From Myxococcus eversor (GTDB lineage: Bacteria > Myxococcota > Myxococcia > Myxococcales > Myxococcaceae): DNA of 64,000 nucleotides. Under the pieces are notes generated by a model. That model worked only from the letters and a program-made list of their open reading frames with translations. It made no database searches and was not told the DNA's origin. Where the stretch lies: contig NZ_JAAIXY010000012.1 of assembly GCF_010894455.1 (NCBI RefSeq), forward strand, positions 62,001 through 126,000. Direction: 5' to 3'. Made by a program: the position numbers and the translations under genes. Shown in pieces: positions 25,601 through 33,118 of the stretch. Position 1 is the stretch's first letter; each line of letters starts with the position of its first letter.

Positions 25601-27231
25601 GTCGCCAGCGTCATCACCAGCGACTCGCGCAGCGGATCGATGGGCGGGTTGGTCACCTGCGCGAAGAGCTGGTGGAAGTACGAGAAGAGGCTGGGGGCCT
25701 GGTCGCTGAGCACCGCGAGCGGCGTGTCCGTGCCCATGGAGCCCACCGGCTCCTTGCCCGTCTCCGCCATCGGGGTGATGACCGAGCGGATGTCCTCCAC
25801 CGTGTAGCCGAACGCGCCCTGCAGCCGCGTCAGCTCATCGCCGCGCAGTCGCTCCGGCGCGGCGACGGTGGGCAAGTCATCGAAGGTGAAGACGTTGCGT
25901 TGAAGCCAGCGACGGTAGGGCCAGCGCGTGCTGATGTCGCGCTTCACCTCCTCGTCCTCCAGGATGCGTCCCTCGGTGGTGTCCACCAGCAGCATGCGGC
26001 CCGGCGTCAGGCGACCCTTGCGGCGCACCTGCGAGGGCGGCACGTCGATGACGCCCGTCTCCGAGGCGAGGATGATGCGGTCATCCTCCGTGACGAGGTA
26101 GCGCGCCGGACGCAGGCCGTTGCGGTCCAACGTCGCGCCGATGAGCTGCCCGTCCGTGAAGGCGATGGCCGCGGGCCCGTCCCACGGCTCCAGCAGCGCG
26201 GAGGAGTATTCGTAGAACGCGCGCTTCTCGTCCGCCATGTGCGCGTCGCCCTCCCACGCCTCCGGAATCATCATCATCATCGCGTGGGGCAGGGTGCGGC
26301 CGCCCAGGTAGAGCAGCTCCACCATGTTGTCGAACTGGGCGGAGTCGCTCTTGCCCGGGACGATGATGGGCCACAGCGGCTCCAGGCTCCCGCCCAGTCG
26401 CGCCGTCTGGAGCAGCCCACGCCGAGCCGTCATCCAGTTGCGATTGCCACGCAGGGTATTGATTTCGCCGTTGTGCGCGATGAAGCGGAACGGTTGCGCC
26501 AGCTCCCACGTGGGGAACGTGTTGGTGGAGAAGCGCGAGTGCACCAGCCCCAGCGCGCTGACGAACTCCGTGTGCTGGAGGTCCGGGTAGAAGCGCGGCA
26601 GGTCCGCGGGGAGCAAGAGGCCCTTGTAGACGAGCGTCTCCGAGGAGAGGCTCGCCAGGTGGAAGCGGCCCTTCGGGTCCACGCCGCGCGCCAGCACGCG
26701 GTTCTCCGTCAGCTTGCGGATGCGGTACAGCTTGCGCTCGAAGGCGCTGGGCACCACGCGTCTCCGCGCGATGAACAACTGGCGGATGACGGGCGCGGCC
26801 TCGCGAGCCACCGGCCCCAGGTGCTCCGGCGCCACCGGGACGTCGCGCCAGCCGAGCACGCGCTGACCCTCCTCGGTGACGACCTCCTCCAGCACCGCCT
26901 CGCACGCGGCCCGCGCCTCCACTTCCTGCGGAAGAAATACCTGCGCCACGCCGTACTGCCGGCGCGGAGGCAGCTCGAAGCCCAGCTCCGGCGCCTCGTG
27001 CTCGAAGAAGCGGTGCGGGAGCTGCACGAGGATGCCCGCGCCGTCTCCCGTCCGAGGGTCCTTCCCCGCCGCCGCCCGGTGACTCAGACGGTTGAGCAGC
27101 TCCAGGGCGTCCTCGACGATGCCTCGAGAGCGCTCACCTCGCAGGTGAGCCACGAAGCCCACTCCGCAGGCGTCGTGTTCGGTCTCAGGCTCATAGAGGC
27201 CGTACCGGCCAGGGGGGAGGGTCGCGGTCAT
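22672..27231 (-). CDS. gltB: Glutamate synthase large subunit
   Basis: 1519 residues from the ATG at 27231, preceded by AAGGGGAAG; the frame start 69 codons earlier is in the leader. The N-terminal Ntn-type glutaminase begins at Cys22 after a 21-residue propeptide (EPETEHDA before CGVGFVAHL), as in other GltB. The central domain is followed by the FMN/2-oxoglutarate barrel (GGRSNSGEGGEES, ISGYEGGTGASPISSIHHAG) and the 3Fe-4S cluster Cys motif GCVMLRKCHLNTCSAGIATQ. The C-terminal GXGXG beta-helix includes ALYGATAGEVYLRG. The enzyme hydrolyses glutamine, channels ammonia and reduces the iminoglutarate intermediate. Forms the gltBD operon. Confidence 0.95.
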   Translation of the reverse strand: MTATLPPGRYGLYEPETEHDACGVGFVAHLRGERSRGIVEDALELLNRLSHRAAAGKDPRTGDGAGILVQLPHRFFEHEAPELGFELPPRRQYGVAQVFLPQEVEARAACEAVLEEVVTEEGQRVLGWRDVPVAPEHLGPVAREAAPVIRQLFIARRRVVPSAFERKLYRIRKLTENRVLARGVDPKGRFHLASLSSETLVYKGLLLPADLPRFYPDLQHTEFVSALGLVHSRFSTNTFPTWELAQPFRFIAHNGEINTLRGNRNWMTARRGLLQTARLGGSLEPLWPIIVPGKSDSAQFDNMVELLYLGGRTLPHAMMMMIPEAWEGDAHMADEKRAFYEYSSALLEPWDGPAAIAFTDGQLIGATLDRNGLRPARYLVTEDDRIILASETGVIDVPPSQVRRKGRLTPGRMLLVDTTEGRILEDEEVKRDISTRWPYRRWLQRNVFTFDDLPTVAAPERLRGDELTRLQGAFGYTVEDIRSVITPMAETGKEPVGSMGTDTPLAVLSDQAPSLFSYFHQLFAQVTNPPIDPLRESLVMTLATALGPESNTFEETPEQCHRLSLPGPILTNGQLARLASIHGEGLFETKRVSLLYPLNGGEGALEVAVEKLCAAAVDAVDAGASILLLSDRGVDAAHGAIPALLAMSAVHQRLVRDGIRMYTGLLLETAEAREVHHFACLFSYGAAAVNPYLALDTVRALADGGELGVDAEKAQERFIHAVEEGLMKVMSKMGISTLQSYRGSQLFEAVGLQRGLIERHFTGTSSRVEGVGLPELGREVAERHARGFEAAEGQVPVGGQYRWRRQGERHKWNPATIAKLQAAVRGNDAAQFEEYSKLADDETHEHCNLRGLLEVVTEGCRPIPVEEVEPALSLARRFVTGAMSFGSISAEAHETLAIAMNRLGGRSNSGEGGEESRRYQPDEHGDLRRSAIKQVASARFGVTTEYLVNADELQIKVAQGAKPGEGGQLPGHKVDERIAKVRWSTPGVTLISPPPHHDIYSIEDLAQLIYDLQSTNPKARVSVKLVSEVGVGTIAAGVAKAGAGCVVISGYEGGTGASPISSIHHAGLPWELGLAETQQVLVHNGLRERIRVQADGGLRTARDVLVAALLGAEEFGMATASLVAVGCVMLRKCHLNTCSAGIATQDPALRARFQGKPEDVVNFFLLIAEDLRRKMAALGARTLEELVGRVDLLRQRAAVDHWKARRVDLSALLAAPAAPESEPRHCKVPRSKDVSDHLDHELLRDAKAVLDGGPPMLLTRPVSNTHRAVGAMLSGEIAKRHGARGLPDGRLHIRMKGSAGQSFGAFLVSGVTLELEGDANDYVGKGLSGGRIIVYPHQSSRFVAEENVLVGNTALYGATAGEVYLRGLAGERFAVRNSGAQAVVEGVGDHGCEYMTGGVVVVLGATGRNFAAGMSGGTAYVLDRETTFRQRCNLEMVELESLVDESEIWLVHGMIERHQRHTHSALARRILDNWELMVPRFVKVMPTDYKRVLQARRAAKKPPETQVGAQLQHVVGGRG

Positions 27232-27544
27232 CAACTTCCCCTTTCCCGCGTGACGCGGGATGTCGTCGCTGTTGTCGCTACACGCTAACGCGACGCGTTG
27301 ACTCCCGTAAAGAAGTCGCGGGCGAGGGGCCGGTGGTCGGGCGGTGGACCGAGGGGCCTTGCCGGCCACCCCCAAGCCGGAGGCTTTCGTCAATGGGTGG
27401 GCAGTCGATTGCCCTCGAGGGAGGGGCTGCCTCGACATGTCTTGGGAGGAGCCCGCCGTGGTGGGTAGACAGGGCGCGGCCGGGATTCGCTATGAAGCGG
27501 CGCCCGCGCGAGCTTCTCTCGCACGGCGTCATGAGGACCGCGCC
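27232..27544. other. 313-bp divergent region between gltB and the NUDIX gene
   Basis: No gene. A perfect 6-bp stem (CCCGCG and CGCGGG, 27245-27259) sits directly upstream of the gltB Shine-Dalgarno, in the leader. The NUDIX side has GAGGA six nt before the ATG. I could not find a convincing -35/-10 or -24/-12 pair. Confidence 0.5.
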
Positions 27545-28033
27545 ATGCCCTACACCCCCATCATCGGCACCCTGGGCTACGTGATGTCGCCGGACCGGCA
27601 GCGGGTGCTGCTCATCCACCGCAACGCCAGGCCCGAGGATGCGCACCTGGGCAAGTACAACGGGCTGGGCGGGAAGATGGAGCGCGACGAGGACGTGGCG
27701 GCATGCATGCGCCGCGAGATTCGCGAGGAGGCGGGCATTGAATGCACCCGCATGGTCCTCCGCGGCACGCTGTCCTGGCCCGGCTTCGGCAAACACGGGG
27801 AGGACTGGCTCGGCTTCGTCTTCCGCATCGACGCCTTCGAGGGCACGCCGCTGGAGCGCAACGCGGAGGGCTCGCTGTCCTGGGTGCCGCTCACCGAGCT
27901 GCCCCACCTGCCCATGTGGGACGGAGACAGGCACTTCCTGCCGCTCGTGTTCGACGAGGACCCCCGGCCGTTTCACGGCGTCATGCCGTATTCCGGGGGA
28001 CGCGCGTTGAGCTGGAATTACACGCGACTCTGA
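27545..28033 (+). CDS. NUDIX hydrolase, 8-oxo-dGTP diphosphatase-like
   Basis: 162 residues from the ATG at 27545, with GAGGA just upstream. The complete Nudix box G-x5-E-x7-R-E-x2-E-E-x-G-hydrophobic is present as GKMERDEDVAACMRREIREE then AGIE. The N-terminal LGYVMSPDRQRVLLIHRNAR and the C-terminal FHGVMPYSGGRALSWNYT match the MutT-like 8-oxo-dGTP diphosphatases that sanitise the nucleotide pool. It stands alone, divergent from gltB. Confidence 0.88.
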   Translation: MPYTPIIGTLGYVMSPDRQRVLLIHRNARPEDAHLGKYNGLGGKMERDEDVAACMRREIREEAGIECTRMVLRGTLSWPGFGKHGEDWLGFVFRIDAFEGTPLERNAEGSLSWVPLTELPHLPMWDGDRHFLPLVFDEDPRPFHGVMPYSGGRALSWNYTRL

Positions 28034-28118
28034 ATCACGTGGTGTCTGGGTTGCCGCGCGGACAGTGCGTGTATTTGAGACTGTGATGAAAACAATGTGC
28101 TCGGGTTGACCGTGCGCG

Positions 28119-28148
28119 TTGACGAGCCCTGGCTTGTCGGCGTAGTTC
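28119..28148 (+). promoter_or_regulatory. Possible housekeeping promoter of the iron cluster
   Basis: TTGACG (28119-28124) is followed after 18 nt by TAGTTC (28143-28148). The -35 is good and the -10 is weak. Transcription would start near 28155, only about 9 nt before the tonB ATG at 28164, so the leader would be extremely short. Confidence 0.3.
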
Positions 28149-28163
28149 TAGGTGCATCCGAAT

Positions 28164-29030
28164 ATGAGAATGATTCTCAGTTTCGATACGCCTTCCGTGG
28201 AGGGTGGCCCGCCGGCCGAGCGGAGCGCGGAGTCGTCCGGGCGGTTGTTCCGTCTGGGCGAGTCGTCGGAAAGAGAAGGTCTCTGGGTGCGCTGGGGCTG
28301 GGCGCTCGTCGCGGCGGCGGTGGTGCACGTGGGTGGAGTCGCGGTGGGGCTGGCCCTGCCCGCGCGCGCGGAGAAGGCCCCGGTGGAGGAAGAGCCGGAG
28401 TTGGTGTTCCTCTCCTTCGCGCCTCCGCCTCCCGCGCCGGGAGGCCCGTCCCGCCCCGCCTCGGCCGAGCGGGCCTCGCGACAGGCCCGTCCTCGCATGT
28501 CGCGTCCGGTGATGGCTCCTCGGGCCCTGGTACCACCGGCGCCGAAGCCCGAGGTCGTCGAGCCCACGCCGCCCGAGGAGACTCCCGCCGCACCTGAGCC
28601 GACGAGCGAGCCCGAGGCCGCCGCGGAGTCGACTTCCGAGGACGCCTCGGCGCCGAGCGTGCCGGGTGGTGTCGCTGGGGGCGTGGCGGGTGGCACGCAG
28701 GGCGGCATCGTGGGCGCGCCGGGTGGCATGGGGGAGGCGGTGGGGTTGGGGTTGGTGCTGCGGCCTCCGTCCGTCCTGAAGCAGCTCACGCCGGAGTACC
28801 CCCGACGGGCTCGCGTCGACGGCGTCCAGGGGCTCGTCCTGGTCCGCATCATCGTCGGCACCGACGGTGAGGTGGAGGCCGAGCACACGCGGATCATCCG
28901 CTCCATTCCCATGCTCGACTCGGCGGCCATCGCGGCCGTCAATCGGTGGCGGTTCTCGCCGGCCATCGGACGTCACGGCAAGCCCGTGCGTGTCATCCTC
29001 GAGCTTCCCGTCCAGTTCTCCTTGAAGTGA
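28164..29030 (+). CDS. tonB: TonB energy-transducing protein
   Basis: 288 residues from the ATG at 28164; a GTG at 28152 and an ATG at 28170 are in frame and none has a Shine-Dalgarno. A short cytoplasmic tail is followed by one transmembrane helix (WGWALVAAAVVHVGGVAVGLAL, ~40-61), a Pro/Glu/Ala-rich periplasmic stretch, a Gly-rich spacer and a TonB C-terminal domain (YPRRARVDGVQGLVLVRIIV, AIAAVNRWRFSPAIGRHGKP). It couples the proton-motive force to the outer-membrane receptor at 30795. First gene of the iron cluster; a Fur-box-like palindrome overlaps its start codon. Confidence 0.88.
   Translation: MRMILSFDTPSVEGGPPAERSAESSGRLFRLGESSEREGLWVRWGWALVAAAVVHVGGVAVGLALPARAEKAPVEEEPELVFLSFAPPPPAPGGPSRPASAERASRQARPRMSRPVMAPRALVPPAPKPEVVEPTPPEETPAAPEPTSEPEAAAESTSEDASAPSVPGGVAGGVAGGTQGGIVGAPGGMGEAVGLGLVLRPPSVLKQLTPEYPRRARVDGVQGLVLVRIIVGTDGEVEAEHTRIIRSIPMLDSAAIAAVNRWRFSPAIGRHGKPVRVILELPVQFSLK
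28165..28184 (+). promoter_or_regulatory. Fur-box-like operator on the tonB start codon
   Basis: TGAGAATGATTCTCA (28165-28179) is a perfect 7-1-7 palindrome of the form TGAnAATnATTnTCA. Read as the 19-bp Fur box, 28166-28184 matches GATAATGATAATCATTATC at 14 of 19 positions. It overlaps the start codon of the first gene of an iron-uptake cluster. Confidence 0.6.
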
Positions 29031-29038
29031 AGCAGGCC

Positions 29039-30658
29039 ATGGTCCTCCCGTTCCGCAAAGCGCTCTTCTGGATTCACCTGGTCGTCGGTGTCGTCGTTGG
29101 CATCGTCGTCGCCATCATGTCGGTGACGGGGGTGGCCATCGCCTTCGAATCCCAGGTGCTCGAGTGGGCGGAGTCCGACGCTCGCACCGTGCCGGCTCCA
29201 GTGGCGGAGGCGCGGCGACTGTCCATCGAGGAGCTGGTGGCCAAGGTACGTGAGGCGAAGCCCGAGGCCCAGGTGTCGGGTGTCACGGTGTATCCGTCCG
29301 CGACGGCCGCCGCGCAGGTGGCGCTGGGGCGCAGTGGTGTCGTCTTCGTCAATCCGTACACGGGCGAGGTGCGGGAGGGTGGGGCGAAGGGATGGCGCGA
29401 CTTCTTCCATGTGATGGAGGAGTGGCACCGGTGGCTCGCGACGAGCGGTGACGGTCGCCCCGTGGGCAAGGCGATCACGGGTGCGTCCAACGCGGGGTTC
29501 CTCTTCCTGGCGTTGTCGGGGCTCTACCTGTGGTGGCCGCGCAAGTGGACGCTGAAGACGGTGCGCCCGGTGGTGTGGTTTCGCGGTGGTTTGAAGGGCA
29601 AGGCGCGCGACTTCAACTGGCACAACGTCATCGGGCTCTGGAGCATGCCGGTGCTGGTCGTGCTCACGGCGTCGGGCATGGTCATCTCGTACAAGTGGGC
29701 TTCGGACTTCGTCTACACGGTGACAGGAAGCCCGGCGCCCGCGACGCAGGGGCCTCCGGGGTCCGCTGGCGTGAAGGTGACGCCGCCGGAGGGCGGAGCG
29801 CAGCGCAAGGAGTTGGGTGTGCTCCTCGCGACGGTCCAGGCGCAGGCGCCCGACTGGGCGAGCATCACGTATCGGCTGCCGTCGCCGCCCCGAGGAGCCG
29901 GTGGGCCGGGTGGACAAGGCAAGCCGTCCGAGACGCCGGCCGCGCAGTCAGCGGGAGCAGGGCAGGGCGAGGCGGGTTCTCGCACCGCGACTCCTGGTGG
30001 AGAGGGGGCGCGTCCCGCGCGCGGTGAGGCTGAGCGCACTGTCGAGAGTGGTGCACCTCGCGCCGAAGGTGAGCGTCGCGCTGAAGGCGAGCGCCGTGCC
30101 GAGGGTGCACCTCGCGCCGAAGGTGAGCGTCCCGCTGAAGGCGAGCGCCGTGCCGAGGGTGCACCTCGCGCCGAAGGTGAGCGTCCCGCTGAAGGCGAGC
30201 GCCGTGCCGAGGGTGCGCCTCGTGCCGAAGGCGAGCGTCGCGGCGAGGGTGAGCGTCGCGGCGAGGGCACGTCACGCGGAGGGAAGGGCGACTCCGACGG
30301 CAAGGTCGATGCCGTCACCTTCGCCGTGAAGCAGCAGGACGCCTGGCCGTTATTCGCGTCCACGCAGTTCTCGGTGGACCCGTTCTCCGGCGCCGTCGCG
30401 AAGCGTGAGGGCTTCGCGGACTTCAACACCGGACGCAAGCTGCGGACCTGGCTGCGCTTCCTCCACACCGGAGAAGCACTCGGTTGGGTGGGCCAGCTCA
30501 TCGCGGCCCTCGCTTCGTTGGGCGGTGCCTTCCTCGTGTGGACTGGCCTCGCGCTGTCGTGGCGACGCTTCTTCCCGAAGCGCCGGCCCGAGACTTCGAC
30601 GCCTGTGTCAGCAGCACCCGAGCCCGCGCCCGCGAGCTCGTCGGAGACCCCCGCCTAG
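29039..30658 (+). CDS. PepSY-TM membrane protein with repetitive insertion
   Basis: 539 residues, start ATG 8 nt after the tonB stop. Layout: an N-terminal helix (WIHLVVGVVVGIVVAIMSVTG), a PepSY domain (SIEELVAKVREAKPEAQVSG), the motif HRWLATSGDGRPVGKAITG, a helix (AGFLFLALSGLYLWWPRKW), NWHNVIGLWSMPVLVVLTASG, then a second PepSY region and a final helix (LGWVGQLIAALASLGGAFLVWTG, split here). These PepSY-TM proteins accompany TonB-dependent siderophore receptors and are thought to be inner-membrane ferrisiderophore reductases; the paired His residues fit haem binding. About residues 300-430 are a Gly/Pro/Glu/Arg-rich insertion, partly made of 18-residue repeats. Confidence 0.82.
   Translation: MVLPFRKALFWIHLVVGVVVGIVVAIMSVTGVAIAFESQVLEWAESDARTVPAPVAEARRLSIEELVAKVREAKPEAQVSGVTVYPSATAAAQVALGRSGVVFVNPYTGEVREGGAKGWRDFFHVMEEWHRWLATSGDGRPVGKAITGASNAGFLFLALSGLYLWWPRKWTLKTVRPVVWFRGGLKGKARDFNWHNVIGLWSMPVLVVLTASGMVISYKWASDFVYTVTGSPAPATQGPPGSAGVKVTPPEGGAQRKELGVLLATVQAQAPDWASITYRLPSPPRGAGGPGGQGKPSETPAAQSAGAGQGEAGSRTATPGGEGARPARGEAERTVESGAPRAEGERRAEGERRAEGAPRAEGERPAEGERRAEGAPRAEGERPAEGERRAEGAPRAEGERRGEGERRGEGTSRGGKGDSDGKVDAVTFAVKQQDAWPLFASTQFSVDPFSGAVAKREGFADFNTGRKLRTWLRFLHTGEALGWVGQLIAALASLGGAFLVWTGLALSWRRFFPKRRPETSTPVSAAPEPAPASSSETPA
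30051..30260 (+). repeat. 54-nt tandem repeat in the PepSY gene
   Basis: Units start at 30051, 30105, 30159 and (diverged) 30213. The first three are almost identical and encode APRAEGERPAEGERRAEG. The insertion is absent from typical family members and is predicted to be a charged, unfolded periplasmic loop. Confidence 0.88.
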
Positions 30659-30690
30659 GACACCTCGAAACGGGCGGGCGAGGTCCCCGC

Positions 30691-30707
30691 GACGCCCTCG
30701 GGGCGTC
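30691..30707 (+). terminator. Hairpin between the PepSY and receptor genes
   Basis: GACGCCC and GGGCGTC form a 7-bp stem with loop TCG, 33 nt past the PepSY stop. No T-tract. It may attenuate read-through into the receptor gene, which has its own Fur-like site downstream. Confidence 0.35.
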
Positions 30708-30721
30708 TCCTGGATTCAGTT

Positions 30722-30740
30722 GATTTTGAAAATCGAAGTC
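30722..30740 (+). promoter_or_regulatory. Second Fur-box-like site, upstream of the siderophore receptor
   Basis: 30722-30740 (GATTTTGAAAATCGAAGTC) matches the 19-bp Fur consensus at about 12 of 19 positions and contains the perfect palindrome GATTTT-G-AAAATC. It lies about 55 nt before the receptor start in an A/T-rich patch, where a promoter would be expected. Confidence 0.4.
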
Positions 30741-30794
30741 ATTCGCAAATCTACTTGGAACGGGCCCCATGGGGCCGGGGAGTTGGAGAGAGTC

Positions 30795-33101
30795 ATGTCG
30801 TTCATCAAGTCACGCAGCCCTGGAATCCGGACGAGCGCGGGTCACACCGGTGGAATTCGTTCCGCGCTGAAGCCCTGGGGCCCCGCCGTGGGTCTCGCGT
30901 CGGCGCTGGCGGCCGGTGGGGCGGTGGCGCAGGAGCAGCCAGCGCAGCAGGTTCCGGTGTCCGCGGAGGCGCAGGCCGCGCCGGTGGAAGGCGCGCCCGT
31001 GGAACCCCAGGCCACGCAGGCCAGCCCCGAGACGCAGGGCACCGAGGGACAGTTCACGCTGCCCACCGTGCAGGTCCAGGGAGAGTCAGAGGGCTATCAG
31101 GTCCGTGAGAGCTCGCTGCCTCGCGCCCAGCGCGCGCTGGTGAACACGGCGCAGTCCGTGACGGTGGTTCCCGAGGAGGTCCTCGAGGAGCAGCAGGCCA
31201 CCACGGTGCGGGACGCGCTGCGCAACGTCTCCGGCATCACGATGAGCGCCGGCGAAGGCGGCCGGCAGGGCGACGCCTTCATCATGCGTGGCTTCTCCGC
31301 GCAGAACGACGTCTCCCGTGACGGCGCCAGGGACTTGGGCTGGTTCACCCGCGACACGTTCAACCTGGAGGGCGTGGAGGCGTACTTCGGTCCTTCCTCC
31401 GTGCTCTTCGGCCGTGGCTCCACGGGCGGCGCCATCAACCTGGTGACGAAGAAGCCCAAGCGCACGTCCTTCCAGGAAGTCGCCGTGAGCGGCGGCACCG
31501 CGCCGTCGGGCCGCGTCGAGGCGGACCTCAACGAGGCGGTGTCGGAGAACTTCCAGGCGCGCCTCAACCTCATGGGCCAGCTCGCCAACACGGCGGGCCG
31601 TGACGAGGTTCACGACAACCGGCTGGGCCTCGCGCCCTCGCTGCGCTTCAAGGTGGCGGAGCAGACCACGCTGGAACTGGACTATCTCTTCCAGCGTGAA
31701 GACGGCCTGCCCGACTACGGCGTGCCCTACTTCAACGGCAAGCCCGTCACGGAGACACTGGATGTGCCGCGCGGCAACTTCTACGGCGTGACGGCGGACA
31801 CCGAGCGCGTGGATGCCCACGTCGCCACGGCGCGCCTCTCCCAGGGACTGGGCGAGCAGCTCCAGTTCACCAACACGCTGCGCTTCGGCCGCGTGGACCG
31901 CTTCGCCAGCCCCACCGCGCCGCGCGGGCTCACTCCGGCGGGCGCGCCGACCACCATCGGCCGGCAGCGCTTCCAGACGGAGACGGACAACTCCTTCGTC
32001 TCCAACCAGGCCACCGTGGGCGGAGAGCTGGAGACGGGCTTCGTCAAGCACACCGCGAACGCGGGCGTGGAGCTGTCGTGGGAGAAGCGCGGCCAGTCCC
32101 GTGACAACCTCAACGCGGTGGGTCTGCCCACCGGTCCCAACATCCCGGCGGACCTGTTCGAGCCAGACGCGGAGCCGGACCTGTCCGCGGTGTCGCCGGT
32201 GTTCTCCGGCTCCAACGTGAGCATCCAGCGCACGCTCGGCCTCTTCGCCGCGGACCAGGTGCAGCTCGGTCAATACCTGGAGCTGGTGGGCTCGCTGCGC
32301 TGGGACGTCTTCAACACGGACTACTCCACCACGGGCAACACCGGCGCCAAGTCGCGCCTGCGCAGCAGCGACCACCTCTTCAACTGGCGCGCGGGCGCCG
32401 TCCTGCACCCGACGGAGAAGGTGAGCGTCTACGGCATGTACGGCACCTCCTCCAGCCCCTCCGCGGAGCTGGGCTCGGTGTCCGCGGACACCGTGAGCCT
32501 GGACCCGGAGAAGAACGCCATCCTGGAGGCGGGCGCGAAGGCGGACCTGCTCGACGGGCGGCTCGGGCTGACGGGCGCGGTGTTCCGAATCACCAAGACG
32601 GACGCGCGCGTGCCCAACACGGACCCGGAGGGGCCGCCGCAGGTGCTCGAGGGTGAGCAGCGCGTGCAGGGCTTCAACGTCGGCATCGCCGGCACCATCG
32701 TCGAGCGCTGGAAGGTGCTCGCCAACTACACGCTGATGGACTCCGCCATCCTGGAGCACACCAACGCGTTCCTCGTAGGCCAGCGGCTGCCCAACACGCC
32801 GCGCCACAGCCTCTCCCTGTGGACGACGTACTCGCCGCTGAAGGACTTCACCGTGGGCGGCGGCGCCGTCTACCAGGACGTGACGAGCGTCAGCAATCCC
32901 ACGGCGGCCACCACGGCCACCAGCTACGTGCCGAACTTCTGGCGCTTCGATGCCTTCGCCAGCTACGCGTTCGGAAAGGCACAGGTCCAGCTCAACGTCT
33001 ACAACCTCACCGACACGCTGTATTACGACCAGTACTACGGCGGTCACGCCGTCCCCGCGGATGGGGTGTCGGCGCTGCTGACGGCGCGTTACCGCTTCTA
33101 G
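30795..33101 (+). CDS. TonB-dependent siderophore receptor (Fiu/FhuA-like)
   Basis: 768 residues from the ATG at 30795, with GGAGAGAG upstream. A long N-terminus contains a signal peptide (AVGLASALAAGGAVAQE). The plug follows (TVQVQGESEG, TAQSVTVVPEEVLEEQQATT, GDAFIMRGFSAQNDVSRDGA, FGPSSVLFGRGSTGGAINLV). The last ~550 residues are a 22-strand barrel with a C-terminal aromatic (ALLTARYRF). The plug motifs are those of catecholate or hydroxamate ferrisiderophore receptors. It needs TonB from the first gene of the cluster. The gene directly upstream encodes a PepSY reductase candidate and the one downstream is piuC, a typical Fur regulon arrangement. Confidence 0.92.
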   Translation: MSFIKSRSPGIRTSAGHTGGIRSALKPWGPAVGLASALAAGGAVAQEQPAQQVPVSAEAQAAPVEGAPVEPQATQASPETQGTEGQFTLPTVQVQGESEGYQVRESSLPRAQRALVNTAQSVTVVPEEVLEEQQATTVRDALRNVSGITMSAGEGGRQGDAFIMRGFSAQNDVSRDGARDLGWFTRDTFNLEGVEAYFGPSSVLFGRGSTGGAINLVTKKPKRTSFQEVAVSGGTAPSGRVEADLNEAVSENFQARLNLMGQLANTAGRDEVHDNRLGLAPSLRFKVAEQTTLELDYLFQREDGLPDYGVPYFNGKPVTETLDVPRGNFYGVTADTERVDAHVATARLSQGLGEQLQFTNTLRFGRVDRFASPTAPRGLTPAGAPTTIGRQRFQTETDNSFVSNQATVGGELETGFVKHTANAGVELSWEKRGQSRDNLNAVGLPTGPNIPADLFEPDAEPDLSAVSPVFSGSNVSIQRTLGLFAADQVQLGQYLELVGSLRWDVFNTDYSTTGNTGAKSRLRSSDHLFNWRAGAVLHPTEKVSVYGMYGTSSSPSAELGSVSADTVSLDPEKNAILEAGAKADLLDGRLGLTGAVFRITKTDARVPNTDPEGPPQVLEGEQRVQGFNVGIAGTIVERWKVLANYTLMDSAILEHTNAFLVGQRLPNTPRHSLSLWTTYSPLKDFTVGGGAVYQDVTSVSNPTAATTATSYVPNFWRFDAFASYAFGKAQVQLNVYNLTDTLYYDQYYGGHAVPADGVSALLTARYRF

Positions 33102-33118
33102 GCGAAAGGCTCGCGGTC

